Source: Rotaria sordida (taxonomy: Eukaryota > Rotifera > Eurotatoria > Philodinida > Philodinidae). From it: 64,000 bases of DNA. Location of the stretch: contig CAJNOL010000079.1 in assembly GCA_905250125.1 (NCBI GenBank), positions 1-64,000 of the forward strand, written 5' to 3'. The first letter of the stretch is position 1, and every line of letters starts with the position of its first letter. Below the pieces are notes generated by a model. It saw only the letters and a list, made by a program, of their open reading frames with translations. It was not told where the DNA came from and searched no databases. Both the position numbers and the translations under genes were made by a program. Below, one piece after another: positions 52,911 through 63,917 of this stretch.

Positions 52911-53187
52911 AACTCGCTTACACTGATGAGCGAGTGAACGCAAATATAATAGCCGATGAAAGATTGTGGACATTTCTTTTACAACCATGGAAGTATTAGC
53001 GTTGAATGAGCCTGATAAAATTCCAATTAGATAGAGTACAGTCGAACGGTAATAAGCCATTTGAAGAACTGTTTGAAGAACGAGCATTCCTGACTGTCTA
53101 TATGATTGGATAAAGCTCTTCAAGCTGATCATGAATGTCACCTTTAAAACACTTTTCGACAAAGTTCTACCTGACTAATCTTCAAAA

Positions 53188-53298
53188 GGGTGTGAATGTA
53201 AATGTGAGATGATGCAGTTGGAATATCCTCTGAACCAAAATCCCCATCCACACTCCACAGTCTTCATCGCATATTCTACACCCCATATCCACACACAA
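53188..53298. repeat. Telomere-like repeat (k), loosely paired
   Basis: GGGTGTGAATGTAAATGTGAG is followed about 35 bp later by CCCCATCCACACTCCAC and then by CACCCCATATCCACACAC. The arrangement matches the family, but with a long spacer and a split C-rich arm. Confidence 0.55.
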
Positions 53299-53626
53299 TG
53301 CATTTTCATACAAGGATGAATCATCTAATTATCATCAAATGACGAGCAGTGTGTGTGCGGGTATGGATATCGATGCAGTGGATATTGCTGGCAGCACACA
53401 TCTCTTTCAAAGTGTTTAAGAATGAGAGTCAAATAGCAAAATAGAAAATGTCATAATGGTGCAAGATTTCAATTACTATGAATATCACACCTTTTCACTT
53501 TGCTGTCTACATAATGGTTGTTCTTCTTAACAGGAAACGCGCAAAGAAAACAGAAAAAGTGTCTCAGGAATAATATAACTGTCACCAAGAACATTTGTTG
53601 ATATGAAAATGTCACATTATTTACTT

Positions 53627-53704
53627 GAGGGTGTGAGCGTGGATGTGGGTGCATCTCGCAGGAAGAGAATAGAACACCTACATCTATACCTACCCACACC
53701 CACA
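53627..53704. repeat. Telomere-like hairpin (l)
   Basis: The arm GAGGGTGTGAGCGTGGATGT, a loop CATCTCGCAGGAAGAGAATA, and the arm CACCTACATCTATACC extended by TACCCACACCCAC. Confidence 0.85.
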
Positions 53705-54230
53705 GAAAAGTCAAGGTTGTTAAACCATATAGAAGCTTTATGCTAACATTGTACACAATATTCGTTTTGTTTGAAATGGATGCTTTGATTGAAATAAAGT
53801 TTAGAACTTTTTACTGTAATAGAAAGAGTTGTGCTGTCAAGTTCGTTCACACGGTAAACGTTTTATTCTCCAGTATTCGTGGATCACAAAAAAAAGATAC
53901 ACGAAGCGAAAGAAGAATGCCCATGAAAGAAAAAAGTTTGAGTGAGAAAACTGAAAAAACAATCTTGTCTAAAGAAAAAAAGAACAAATGAAATAAAATA
54001 TATGTTTCACTTAAGACGGTCTGTTTGGTACTGAGTTTTGGTGGTATAATATTTTTGTGTTATCCTATAACAAGCAAGAAAAAAAATATTCGATGACTTT
54101 AAAATATCTGCTGCTTTGCGATGAGTACTCTTCTTACAATGGCAAGAAGACTTCACAAGAGTCATTCAACTGAGAAACATATTACAAGATAGGAACATAC
54201 TACTTACACGAGGCGTTTAGAACCGTTGAA

Positions 54231-54908
54231 CTAGTTTGTTGATTGTACTGAGAAGGAACCCTCTAATATATCTTCTTCTTGTAGTTGAAGCGCTTCTTGT
54301 CGTCTAATTAAATCTTTCATTTGTCGTTCTAAATTTCTTTCTATTCGAGCACATTTTTCTTCGGCAACTTGATGTTCTAATTTGCATTTTTGAGCGTACG
54401 ACAGTCGTTGACTTAAATCGCCTAATTTGACCTCGATGCACTGTCGTTCTTCTCTTGCATGTGCTGCAGCTAGAGGAGTAACACCATTGGCAGAATGCAT
54501 TCGTCTCATTTCATCATGGTAATCGAGCTGACGATCACAGTTTTGTGCAATCAATTCTTGTATTTGTAAATCTTTATTCGTCTCAATTTTGGTAACTGAT
54601 TTCACTTTCGGGTAATTATCATTTGCCCATTGATCAACAGCCTGAGTGTTATTGCACAATATATGAAAAGCAGTTATTTGAGTTAAATTGTGGGGATTTT
54701 TGACAATTTTTTGAAATTGTGCAGCGTCGAAGAAAGGCAAAATTGGAATAAATGTAATTTGAGAATCATGCTTTGAATATATGCGTTTCAAACATTCGTC
54801 AATGTCGTAATGGTTTTCGTAGACAGTCGGGGCATAGGAAGTAACAGGCGAACTGCATTCAGGTTCTAAAACAATTGTCAACGGTTGTTTGGGCGCTCTG
54901 TCGGACAT
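54231..54908 (-). CDS. Unrecognised protein with C-terminal coiled coil
   Basis: A 225-aa single-exon frame starting MSDRAPKQPLTIVLEPE. The middle (ITAFHILCNNTQAVDQWAND, then YPKVKSVTKIETN) resembles, from memory, a segment found ahead of TPR or ART domains in bdelloid proteins, but this is weak. Residues about 150-215 are charged and heptad-like (EERQCIEVKLGDLSQRL; CARIERNLERQMKDL; RRQEALQLQEEDIL), a likely coiled coil. Composition is less AT-rich than the surroundings. It sits 350 bp downstream of, and in the same direction as, the gene ending at 55259. Function unknown. Confidence 0.55.
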   Translation of the reverse strand: MSDRAPKQPLTIVLEPECSSPVTSYAPTVYENHYDIDECLKRIYSKHDSQITFIPILPFFDAAQFQKIVKNPHNLTQITAFHILCNNTQAVDQWANDNYPKVKSVTKIETNKDLQIQELIAQNCDRQLDYHDEMRRMHSANGVTPLAAAHAREERQCIEVKLGDLSQRLSYAQKCKLEHQVAEEKCARIERNLERQMKDLIRRQEALQLQEEDILEGSFSVQSTN

Positions 54909-55258
54909 GTTCTAATGAAATAAAGCTGAGTTTAAAAGGAAAGCTGAAAACACCAGAGAAATATTGACCTACTTCAAGCAAGAAAGGACAGGAGCTGCCA
55001 ACGGTGTTTTAAGTACAGTCTAATGGGGAATTTGTTCTAAATAATACACCCCTGTGTAATCTGAAAAAAAGAAGATAGTATACTTTTGTTAGGTGAGAAT
55101 AACGTTTCACACTTATCGAGGTCTATTTGATTCGAAAAAAAAATGTAAGAAACGAAAAAGAAGGATTTTATGTTTATTTATGTATTTAATCAGTGAATCT
55201 TTAAAACAAAGTAGCGAGTTGTCGTCTGAATGGCAAAAATCTCTTGAAAGCAGTAAGC

Positions 55259-55743
55259 TCACTTGTCCTCTTCTATCGGCACACTGCTAAATAAATTTTT
55301 AATATAACTTTGCGATTTTAGGTAGTATCTTTCAGCCAAATCAAATTCATCACGTTCAATTGCTCTGTCGCCTTCCTGTCGATAATATGTAGCCAAGTTA
55401 TGACTTAACTGAAATTGTAGTTGATCCGATGTTGTAGCCATACTTTTAATTTTTGAATAACCTGGGTAAGAGACAGTTGATGAAGGATTATAGTCGATTA
55501 CGGAGTGCACGTGTTCAAGGCTGTCTAGTTCATGTAGTAATTCGGCAGTGATTAGAACATGCGATATAACACACATTATACAACGTTGCTTTTCCTTTGA
55601 AGAACGAATAAAATCCATGTACGAGAGTGTATCTTGAAAAAACTTTGTTTCCTCTTGTGTAACACAATTAGACATTTCACTTGCTAAGTAGGCAAGGACT
55701 AAAGTTTTCTTATCATTCACTGCGGCATTTGCTTGTTTTACTC
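55259..55743 (-). CDS. C-terminal exon of an unrecognised, possibly TPR-like protein
   Basis: The terminal exon begins after an acceptor (TTTCTAG, 55744-55750) and ends at TGA 55261-55259, giving about 160 residues. The C-terminal part (HNLATYYRQEGDRAIERDEF, then DLAERYYLKSQSYI) has the spacing of a TPR helix pair (Ala, Tyr, Gly/Ala positions). The upstream half is helical (KTLVLAYLASEMSNCVTQEE; IMCVISHVLITAELLHELDS). Earlier exons are not identified and may be lost beyond the 100-N gap at 56199, so this is partial. It may be the partner of the 54231-54908 gene. Confidence 0.5.
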
Positions 55744-56198
55744 CTAGAAATAATGAGAACAATACAGATGAGAGGAGTAAACGAAGATATCGAATATTCA
55801 GTTCTTATATCCTTCTGCGAAATATTGTACAGTTTTATGCTGCCGTCTAGGAATGCGCAGCTTTTCGTGCAGACTTGTTACAAACGTATTTTTCTTACAA
55901 GCAAGGAGTTTGTTGATATAAGCAAACAGTCGCGCTTCTACAGGGTGTTTCAAAAGTCACACTGCACTACAACAGCCTTGGATTTCTCCGCCATCTTTTG
56001 ATCAAATGGGATGATATTTTTACTACTGATAAAGAAGTATTCATGGTTCATACTCATGAGAAAAACGTTGAAAAATACTACTTTGAAATGTCATTACTAG
56101 CTCAATAAAAGAACTATAGCCTTTCACCAACTAGGAAAAAACATATATATTATATTAGAATTAAATTTAGAGTTTTTTATAAACTTAAAAATGAAGAT

Positions 56199-56298
56199 NN
56201 NNNNNNNNNNNNNNNNNNNNNNNNNNNNNNNNNNNNNNNNNNNNNNNNNNNNNNNNNNNNNNNNNNNNNNNNNNNNNNNNNNNNNNNNNNNNNNNNNN
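56199..56298. other. Assembly gap (100 N)
   Basis: Exactly 100 N characters, the usual placeholder for a scaffold gap of unknown true size. Flanks should not be assumed to be adjacent. Confidence 0.99.
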
Positions 56299-56491
56299 AA
56301 ACCCTTTTCATCGGGTTTATTATTCTACGAATTTTTTTTACAGTGTTCTGAGTGATGCCTATTGACGCTGAGTCATGTCGTTCCCATCGCGTTCGTAAAC
56401 TGATATAAAACATGCCTGTATTCGTTTTTTATTTTTTCCACGACTTCCTCTTCTTCACAGACGCGTACCACTATTCAAATACTTAATAAAT

Positions 56492-56725
56492 GGAAAAAAT
56501 AACTGGTAAAGGTCGATGTATCACACGTGGCAAAGAAAAAAAATGCAGTTAGATGTGAAGGTTGTTTATAACTATTTTGTTATAATCATTTAACTGATCA
56601 TCGATAGAGGGTTGGACAACTTTTCGATCGGTGACAAAAATGAATATTTCAAGCGGAATTGAATCGTTCAGGTCAAGAATGTCCTGTCTTAAAAGAGTAA
56701 CTTAGACGAACGAAACAACACATGA
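56492..56725 (+). pseudogene. Decayed B-box-like zinc-finger protein fragment
   Basis: Starts MEKITGKGRCITRGKEK, then after a slip in an A run continues NAVRCEGCL(stop)LFCYNHLTDHR(stop), followed by RVGQLFDR(stop) and FQAELNRSGQECPVLKE(stop). The Cys/His spacing (GCL-x-x-FCYNHLTDHR) matches B-box-like N-termini that, from memory, are common in bdelloid proteins. At least five in-frame stops and one frameshift make it a pseudogene. Two stops (TAA after GCL, TAG after DHR) lie where Gln would be expected. Confidence 0.6.
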
Positions 56726-56732
56726 AAAATGA

Positions 56733-56953
56733 AAATCCATAGAAAAAATGCAACTTTTCATAAGAAAAATGACTAATAAAAAAATGTTTGAATCATTTTT
56801 CTATGAGAAAAATACTTCAGCTGAAGTTTACTTATATATATACATTCTCAGCAGAAAAAACAAAATCCATAAAAGAAATGTGACTTTTTATAGGAAAAAT
56901 GACTACTAAAAAAATGTTTGAATCATTTTTCTATGAGAAAAATACTTCAGCTG
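56733..56953. repeat. Direct repeat, two 91-bp copies
   Basis: 56733-56823 and 56863-56953 share the same order of words, from AAATCCATA through AATGTTTGAATCATTTTTCT to GAAAAATACTTCAGCTG, with few differences. The 39-bp spacer is unrelated. The second copy runs straight into hairpin (m). Confidence 0.85.
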
Positions 56954-56955
56954 GA

Positions 56956-57062
56956 TAGGTGGGTGTGGATATGAATGTGGGTTTGGGTGTGGGTGTAGGT
57001 GTGGATGTGGGTGTGGGTGTGAGTAAAGAGAAGAACTGTAACCATACCTACATCCACATCCT
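56956..57062. repeat. Telomere-like hairpin (m)
   Basis: A G-rich arm of about 70 nt (GTGGGTGTGGATATGAATGT, then GGGTTTGGGTGTGGGTGTAG and more), a loop TAAAGAGAAGAACTGTAA, and an arm CCATACCTACATCCACATCC. Confidence 0.85.
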
Positions 57063-57138
57063 AGTAGTGATTGATGAGCTATACCAGGATAAATAACACA
57101 ATGAATACCAAATTTAAAACAATTTCCGGTAAGAATAT

Positions 57139-57522
57139 ACTTGCTTCTTCGCCAAGCCAAATAACATCAATATTAGATTGTTCAGGTTGAGAATTGTTTG
57201 GTTCATCAATCGATTTATTTTCACGTTGATCTTTCAATTGAAGACCATCACATGTTGGGAGTATACTTAATGAAAAAAGATCAGGATCATGATGTAGTAC
57301 GTAATTAACTTCATCTATATTATAACCAATTTCAGGTATTACTTTAGGTCCCGTTTTTTCATTGAATTAATGAACAATATCAAGCATTGCAAGATCAGAT
57401 AATTCTATTTGTTTTGATGGTTTATGATTTAATACAGCTAATTTTATAATTATTGGTTTTAAGCGATAAATTGAATCACTGATTAATTGACTAACATGTT
57501 GTAATGTTGCTTCTATATTCAT
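57139..57522 (-). pseudogene. Gene fragment with one in-frame stop, unknown family
   Basis: On minus, from MNIEATLQHVSQLISDSI, the frame reads through KPSKQIELSDLAMLDIVH, meets TAA at 57369-57367, and continues FNEKTGPKVIPEIGYNIDEV, YVLHHDPDLFSL and NIDVIWLGEEAS before a possible donor GTATAT. Protein-like composition on both sides of the stop argues for a broken gene, with the TAA arising from a Gln codon (CAA). I cannot name the family. Alternatively an unrecognised intron could skip the stop. Confidence 0.5.
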
Positions 57523-57689
57523 TGGAAAGGTATACTGAGAATCAGTACTATTTTATTGATCAATTAATATTTTAATACTTTATGACTAATAAGTGATTAA
57601 CCAAATGCATCTGATGATAAATAACGAGATTTTTCTCCGTGATTTAGTGCAAAAAACTTTGAAAGAAATTGATTAATATGATTCAACTA

Positions 57690-57773
57690 TGGGTGTGAGT
57701 ATGTGCGTATTGAGAGAAGTGTCTTATCAACATTGGCACCCACACGCATACGCTCACATCGACACTCCACACC
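57690..57773. repeat. Telomere-like hairpin (n)
   Basis: The arm ATGGGTGTGAGTATGTGCG, a spacer with TTGAGAGAAGTGTCTT, and an arm CACCCACACGCATACGCTC. The GTATGTGCG/CGCATACGC portion pairs specifically, not only as simple repeat. Confidence 0.8.
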
Positions 57774-58450
57774 TAAACTAATCCCGATCATCCTATTTGC
57801 TAAATTAATTCGCAAGAAATACCTGCAACATATTTCAATATATATAGGCTACAAGAGCAAACATTTTTGTACAAAACCTACAGCCCGACAATAATTTCAC
57901 AGTAATGTTAATGACACGGTGCAGAAATCTTTTACGGGGACCAGTTGGTCTCGTGCACATCACTAGAGTTAGGACCAGAATTCTGTACACTTAGAAATTT
58001 TGTTTCAATTTTTGTTCAAGAATAGTGAAATCATGTTTGAAAACCCAAAACAAAAATAGTTTCGACGCAGTTTATGCGTCGACATTTTTGCTGAACATCT
58101 TTGTTCATTTTAACCTTCTTGAGAATATTTCAAACGAGCCAAAAATAACAAGTCGTAACCAAAAATTTGCGCTATCTTTTAAATAAATGTTGTTTTCATT
58201 TTTGTTCAAGAGTGACGAGAGACTTTTTGAAAGACCAGAAAATTTATTTTCAATATTTAAGCCAACAAGTTTTTATTTACTCTATAAGTCCCTTTTCAAA
58301 CATTTTAAAAATTGTCAGAATCGGTCATGTTGTAGAATGGACATTTCTCTACTAAACACACTATTGAACTAAGTTGTAATTTTTATTCATGTGAGACCAG
58401 AAGTATTTTTCCCAAAGCTTTTTTCAAAGTAAAACGGTTGCTGGTTTTGG

Positions 58451-58523
58451 TATGCGTGTGGCTGTAGCTGTGAATGTTGATCTTTGCATTATCCACATCA
58501 ACGTGCATACACACCCACACTCC
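58451..58523. repeat. Telomere-like hairpin (o)
   Basis: The arm TATGCGTGTGGCTGTAGCTG, a spacer TTGATCTTTGCATTATCC, and an arm ACGTGCATACACACCCACAC. Confidence 0.7.
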
Positions 58524-58687
58524 AGATTCTCAACGAATTATGAAGATTTTCTGAATAATAATAGATTGTATTTTCGTAATTGTTTTGCTAAAAATCAAAT
58601 CTTATCTAATTTTTTGACCATTTTTTCTTACATGTATATTTCTTAACCTCAAATAATAACAAACCTCAGGGGCTTGGGTTAGCTTCA

Positions 58688-58717
58688 GTTCGCACACGCA
58701 CACTCACATTCACACCA
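58688..58717. repeat. AC-rich telomere-like half-site (p)
   Basis: CGCACACGCACACTCACATT followed by CACACC, with only a weak G-rich partner (GGGGCTTGGGTTAG) to the left at about 58670. Probably a degenerate hairpin. Confidence 0.5.
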
Positions 58718-59698
58718 TCAAGTGACTTTTCATGATATACAAGTTCTTCAGAATACTTTTTCATCATGTTATGTATGTATCCACTGTTGTTGTATGAATT
58801 AGCTATATTAGAATACTTTAGTGGTAGAATTTTTCGGTTGGTATCAAAGACTTTTCTTTAAAAAAAAAAGTGTTTTCGCATAATCTCCCAAGTCGATGTA
58901 CAACAAACCAAAATTTTTGTCGAAACTAACCAAATCAGATTGATTTGAAGTTGATATGTCTCGATAAATTGTGATAGATATTAAGAATTTTCGAAAGAGT
59001 TAACGGTCAAATCGACTTTATATGTATCAATGACATCGTGAAAGTATTTTGAAAGAAGTTTTATTTTATCTAAACTTGTTTTTGCTGATATCACGTATTA
59101 CAAAATATGTAATATAGATGATCATGACGTTAAAGTCAGTAACGAGTTTTGTTGACTTGAGCAGAACAAAAATGAAGAACAATGTAAAGATGAAAAGAAA
59201 CGAACATGAGTCGACCCAAGTTGGAAGAGAAGATACATATTACATATAGATATATATGCAAGTCTATGATAACTCATCGGAAAGAAATTTAAGAATAGAA
59301 AGAAAAATAACATATAAGAATAAAATGTGTTACCATATCACGGCAAGTGAGAATAAATCAAACAATAAAACATTCAGCCATTAACTTTTTTTCGCCTTGC
59401 AATAGTCTCGTCTTTTGTTGTTTTTTTTTTGTTTTTAATTACAAACCATAACTATATAAATAAATATAGATAACAAATAAATATCATTTCAAAATACAAT
59501 TGCCTTCTTGAATATTCGGTAAGTAGAAAACCATTGAGATTTTCAATATTTGTCGAATATTCACTTATTATAATATTTTAATTATACAATAGAATATTTG
59601 GTTTGTTTTAATATGTTTAACAATTATTTTCTTACTGAAAATTTTTGCTTCGTCATTCGTGAAGCTTTTTCTTACAATATATTGAAAGCAAAAAGAAA
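58718..59698. other. Intergenic, no gene seen
   Basis: AT-rich, with short open frames only. No motif recognised. Confidence 0.45.
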
Positions 59699-60430
59699 TG
59701 TCAGAAGATAGTTTAATAAATCCCTATTATTTTAATGCAGTGCTTGTCAATGAGCTTCTAATAATCATTATTGAATATTTAAAAAAAAATATTTTTAATC
59801 GACAAAAATTTTCTACTAAAGAAAATATAGAAAAATGTAAGGAATGATTTATTGAAACTATCTAGAAAATATTCGTTTTAGATAATACAGAATATGATCT
59901 TTCTGAAAATAAAATCATTCAAAGAATTAGAAATTTAAAAGCAAATTTTTAAAAATCATCAATTAATATTTTAAATATTTTAGAATTTGTAGTGTCGAGA
60001 ATTTATCAAAAACTTTTGTTTTGTATTCATACAATTGAAAATAATAGAAATAATTTTTGATGAAAAATAACGAGAAAATTTAAAAATTCATTCTATATTA
60101 GATTTTATGTTTGAAATTTTTAAACGAATTTCTTTAAATCTATTTGATTTTTTCAAACAAAGATAAATAAAAATTTTGAAATTTTTGAAGATAAATTACA
60201 ATATACAATAGTTTAAAACCTGTCCGAGAAAATTATTATAGATACTCAAGATGAATATCTCGAATGTATAAAAATAATTTAAGTCTATTTTTGAAAATTA
60301 TCGCCTAATTTCCAATCAATTTTTATGTTTCTATTTTTTATGAAAAGTTCGTACAGTTATTGAAGAATTTTCTAGAAATCGAAAAGATTTTTTCTAATGT
60401 AAACATCTTAAACAGATATTAGAATATGGA
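59699..60430 (+). pseudogene. Decayed gene with long preserved reading frame
   Basis: From ATG 59699 one frame reads MSEDSLINPYYFNAVLVNEL, then IFNRQKFSTKENIEKCKE(stop)FIETI(stop)KIFVLDNTEYDLSE and onward for about 240 codons, interrupted by TGA, TAG and TAA codons but with no obvious frameshift in the first 150 codons. Segments such as DTQDEYLECIKII still look like protein. Most stops fit CAA/CAG to TAA/TAG or TGG to TGA. The family is not recognised. Confidence 0.5.
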
Positions 60431-61236
60431 AAAAAGCGAAAATATAATATAGCTATGAGTACCATGACTGAAAAAAGTTTGTGTTATTATGCTTTTTATT
60501 GAAAGTTTTCTCAAAGTAGAAAATTCTTGAAAAGAATTTCATCAAATATTTCAATATCTTTTACTATATTGTTATGAACTACATCATATAGAAGACATTA
60601 ATAAGAAATTAAAGGTAAATATTTATAATCAAATTTATCATCAAAATTTAATTTAAAAAAAGAATCAATGTGATGAAACGATTAAAATAGAATTCGAAAT
60701 TATCGAACATGATTGTTTTACAGAGTGGGTACTTCTTTACAAAATATGATATTGAATTAAGTTGTAGGTTGTTTTGCACAAGTGAAGTTCTATGTATTTT
60801 GTCAGGAACTCCTCTTTGTGTAAAACATCTTTTGATCAAAAAGTAGATTTCTCATAACTGAGGGTGTAGGAAAAACGAAAATTGAAATGTCTGACCTAAT
60901 GATTAAAAAAAAGAGCCAAATAGAATATTTTATAGGACAGATTTTGCTCTACGTGCTGATAGAGTAATAAAGATTCTAATTTTTAGTTACGAATCACAAT
61001 AGTTAAAATACAAAAATGTGCAAAAAATTTCTCGTTCAAACTAACTTTTTAGGCCTTTCAAAGATTTTCTCATTACTTTCGCACAAAAAATGATATAAAA
61101 TTTTTAAGCTCATATTCAGAAAGAACATAAAATTTTGATTCTAATCCATAGGTTTTGACTCATCTAAGATACTTTCGACTGGGTCAAAAATGAGCAAACA
61201 TTTTATTCGAAAACTTTCAGTCTACCCATTATCTAT

Positions 61237-61950
61237 ATGAAGAGTCTTCCATCACTTCGATATAAATCTTTAATTGCTATTGAAGCTGTTGAACAATATT
61301 TACATGAATTTTTACTCAATTCTATTCGAGAAACTATTAAAAATAAAACAACGGATAATACATTAGCAATGAAAATTTTTTGTCTTATTGAGGTTCAAAG
61401 AATTTTGATTATAATAGAAAAAGATTTTTGAATATAAACAAGTTATTAGATTTTTGACTAGTCAACATATTAAAATACCATTAGAAGCCATGAGTTCTCT
61501 GCATATACAACTCGACAACAGTACACATAGTCATTTTGTATATTTACAAATTAAAATTGATAATTTAACTAAAATGTTACGTCGATTTTTCAATTAAAAA
61601 AAAAAGTTTTATCTGAATTCAGTGTAATTATATCGACTATGTTAAAATAATAGATTTGATCATTTATTTGAATAAAAAGTTTTTTCTACTAATAGCTAAA
61701 TTAGAAAAGAAATTTTTAATTGTCTTAAACCACATAAAAATTTTGATGCTATTAAAGAAATTATTTGATATTATACGAAAGTGTGAAAATTTTCTACAAA
61801 ATAATGATAACAAAGGCTAATATTGAAATTAATCAATGCTTACGACAGTATATCATTGATATAATAGAAGAATATATATCGAGTTTATTAGCTTTTTGTC
61901 ATAATACTGTGGTAGTTTTTAATCATTTTAAAACAAATTTTTATTAACTT
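61237..61950 (+). pseudogene. Further decayed coding segment, possibly the same gene
   Basis: An open stretch MKSLPSLRYKSLIAIEAVEQ, then YLHEFLLNSIRETIKNK, ends at a TGA (61429-61431). Similar helical, Lys/Ile/Glu-rich protein-like words recur to about 61950 (IIDIIEEYISSLLAFCHNTV) in other frames. Same strand and style as 59699-60430, so likely a remote part of one dead gene, or a second one. Confidence 0.4.
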
Positions 61951-62220
61951 ATTAAGCAATTAAAAATATACAATTGAGACTTTCAATAGCTCAGTAATGA
62001 GATAAATTATTGAAACCCTGTGATTATTCGAACGAAAGCTATCATGATTATTCAAATATATATATATATATTAGAATTGACATGAGAACTTTAGTTGAGA
62101 TTAGAATGCGCAAAATAATTTTAAAAAAAAACAAAAGAATAGAAAATAAATAAAAGCTTTTTGAATTGTTACAACTTTTCCTTCGACTAAAAGGATAGAG
62201 TCTAGAAACGGGAATTCATC

Positions 62221-62262
62221 TGTGTGGGTGTGATCCTATCTTGGTCTTTGTCCACATCCATC
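62221..62262. repeat. Telomere-like hairpin (q)
   Basis: The arm TGTGTGGGTGTG, a loop ATCCTATCTTGGTCTTTG, and the arm TCCACATCCATC. Confidence 0.65.
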
Positions 62263-62680
62263 TCTTTCATGTCCTATTTCGAATAAAATAGTGTGATATA
62301 TTTTAATCTTTAGTGCAAAACTTCATTATCCATTCATGAATTAAATTTTTTTGAGGCGTTCCTCCTTTTTTCGGCAGTTGCTGTAGTTCGTTACTGGAAT
62401 TTCAGTATACATTAGGTATCTTCATGTTCTTCCGGCATGATTATCAGATCTAATTGACAATGTTGTTTCAATTAAATTGAAAAAAAAATGTCCTCATTGT
62501 TTATTTAAATCAGAATATGCTACTCTTTATAATTTAAAAGTATTTCCTAGAGTTTACATTGTATTTATTTAAGAGTGGTAATGAAGCGAAGAAATTCAAT
62601 GATTCCCGGCACTTGGAATAGTTAAGATCGGTCTGAAATCCAAGGATTTCAAGGATTCCATCGCATTTTGTTCGATCTAG

Positions 62681-62842
62681 ATGGGGTGTGGGTGTGGATG
62701 TGGATGTCAGTAGTTGAATCATTCGCGTCCACAAACACCCACTCTCACACACCGCCATCCACACTCACACCCACACCCACACCCACATACACACCCGCAC
62801 ACACCACACATCCACACACACCCCACACCCACACTCACACCT
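62681..62842. repeat. Telomere-like hairpin (r) with extended C-rich arm
   Basis: The arm GATGGGGTGTGGGTGTGGAT, a loop with CAGTAGTTGAATCATTCGCG, then about 115 bp of AC-rich repeats (CACACCCACACCCACACCC and variants). It lies about 75 bp beyond the stop codon of the bacterial-like P-loop gene. Confidence 0.85.
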
Positions 62843-62916
62843 TCAATCAATCGATCCAGAAACATCTGAAAAATAAAGAGGAATAATCTTGAAACACTCT
62901 CAGTTTTTCCTATTTA

Positions 62917-63914
62917 TTATTTCATATTCTCAAGGAGTGTCTTAACAAGCCGATCAAGATCACTCGTGTTAACTGAATTATATGAATCCGTATTTAGGTA
63001 CCGCTTGATGCGCATTTGAGTAGCTAAGTTGTTTCGAAATGGAGAATTGATTATGTAAACGGGTACAGTGACATTCCATTCGCGTAACAACTGCATAGTA
63101 CCTATTGCGCCAAGAGCATCGAATGGCACAAGTATCAAGCCAATCACATGTTGCATGATATCGAATGCGGTGAGCAGCGTTGGAATGTTGCCCCAAATGA
63201 TGTCTCCGCCCAACTCGCTCACAATTATGTCTGGTTGCTGATCGTTAGCTTTTGTCAACAGCGTTCGAATTTCAATTATATATTTTTCCGGTGAAATGTA
63301 TGTTGAAGGAAGTCCTACATCAGGAAAGTCGAGTGTAATTTCAGCACCCGCATCATGATGCTGCAGCGTATCTTCCAAACAGCCAGTACCCGATAGCTTT
63401 GTGCCCGCTACTTTTAGACCATGATCATACACTAACCGCTGAATGATATTAGCCGTAACTGTGGTCTTTCCTACATCGGTAGCCGTACCAGCAACTAACA
63501 GAATAGGTTTTGATTGACTTAATTTTCCACATACATAGCTTATTGAATCTTGTGTATTTATCGGAAGACCATTGCGCTTCAGTAGACCCAAGCAACGAAA
63601 TACTGACGGTGGTCCCATATAGGTAATCCACCATCAGGTAAGCCGCCAACTAAATACTTGCTGGATTCGCGATTGCCCAGCACGGCAATAAACCGCTGTC
63701 GCTTGTAAACACGCATACCATAACCGTTTAAATCTTCCATCTCCTTATAAGCACCGGTATCGCTCATTGCTTCAACCAGCACAAGATCACCTTCCTGGCC
63801 AACCCCAGCTTCAATGCTAATGCTATCATCATCACCAGGTGATAGTCTAAATCGTGTGTCTGACGCAATACCTTGAATAGGTGCGAATGACTTAAGTGTG
63901 CGTTGTTGAGCCAT
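62917..63914 (-). CDS. BioD-like P-loop ATPase, probably acquired from bacteria; frameshifted
   Basis: Two overlapping minus frames form one gene. The first (start 63914, MAQQRTLKSFAPIQG) covers about 105 residues through KYLVGGLPDGGLPIWD. The second carries the rest to the stop at 62917, including LLVAGTATDVGKTTVTANII, a Walker A motif (GTATDVGKTT) like dethiobiotin synthetase and related amidoligases, then KLSGTGCLEDTLQHHDAG, DIIVSELGGDIIWGNIP and LILVPFDALGAIGTMQLL. The frames meet near 63610-63620 with a shift of one base, so one base is missing, or a 29-nt GT...AG segment (63599-63627) is skipped. GC is clearly above the neighbouring DNA and no normal intron is seen, which suggests horizontal transfer. 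Substrate unknown; the BioD link rests on the P-loop only. Confidence 0.7.
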
Positions 63915-63917
63915 TTT

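Noticed and set aside
52896-53162. 88-codon minus-strand frame with hydrophobic stretches
   Set aside because: Looks partly protein-like but has no recognisable motif, and sits between hairpins; may be a relic, not enough to call.
55936-55996. AGGGTGTTTCAAAAGTCACAC resembles a mariner-type terminal repeat
   Set aside because: Only one end is seen, with no second inverted copy and no transposase before the assembly gap.
59699-61950. Gene using a variant genetic code (all stops reassigned)
   Set aside because: Neighbouring genes use standard stops and the segment also appears shifted in later parts; decay is simpler.
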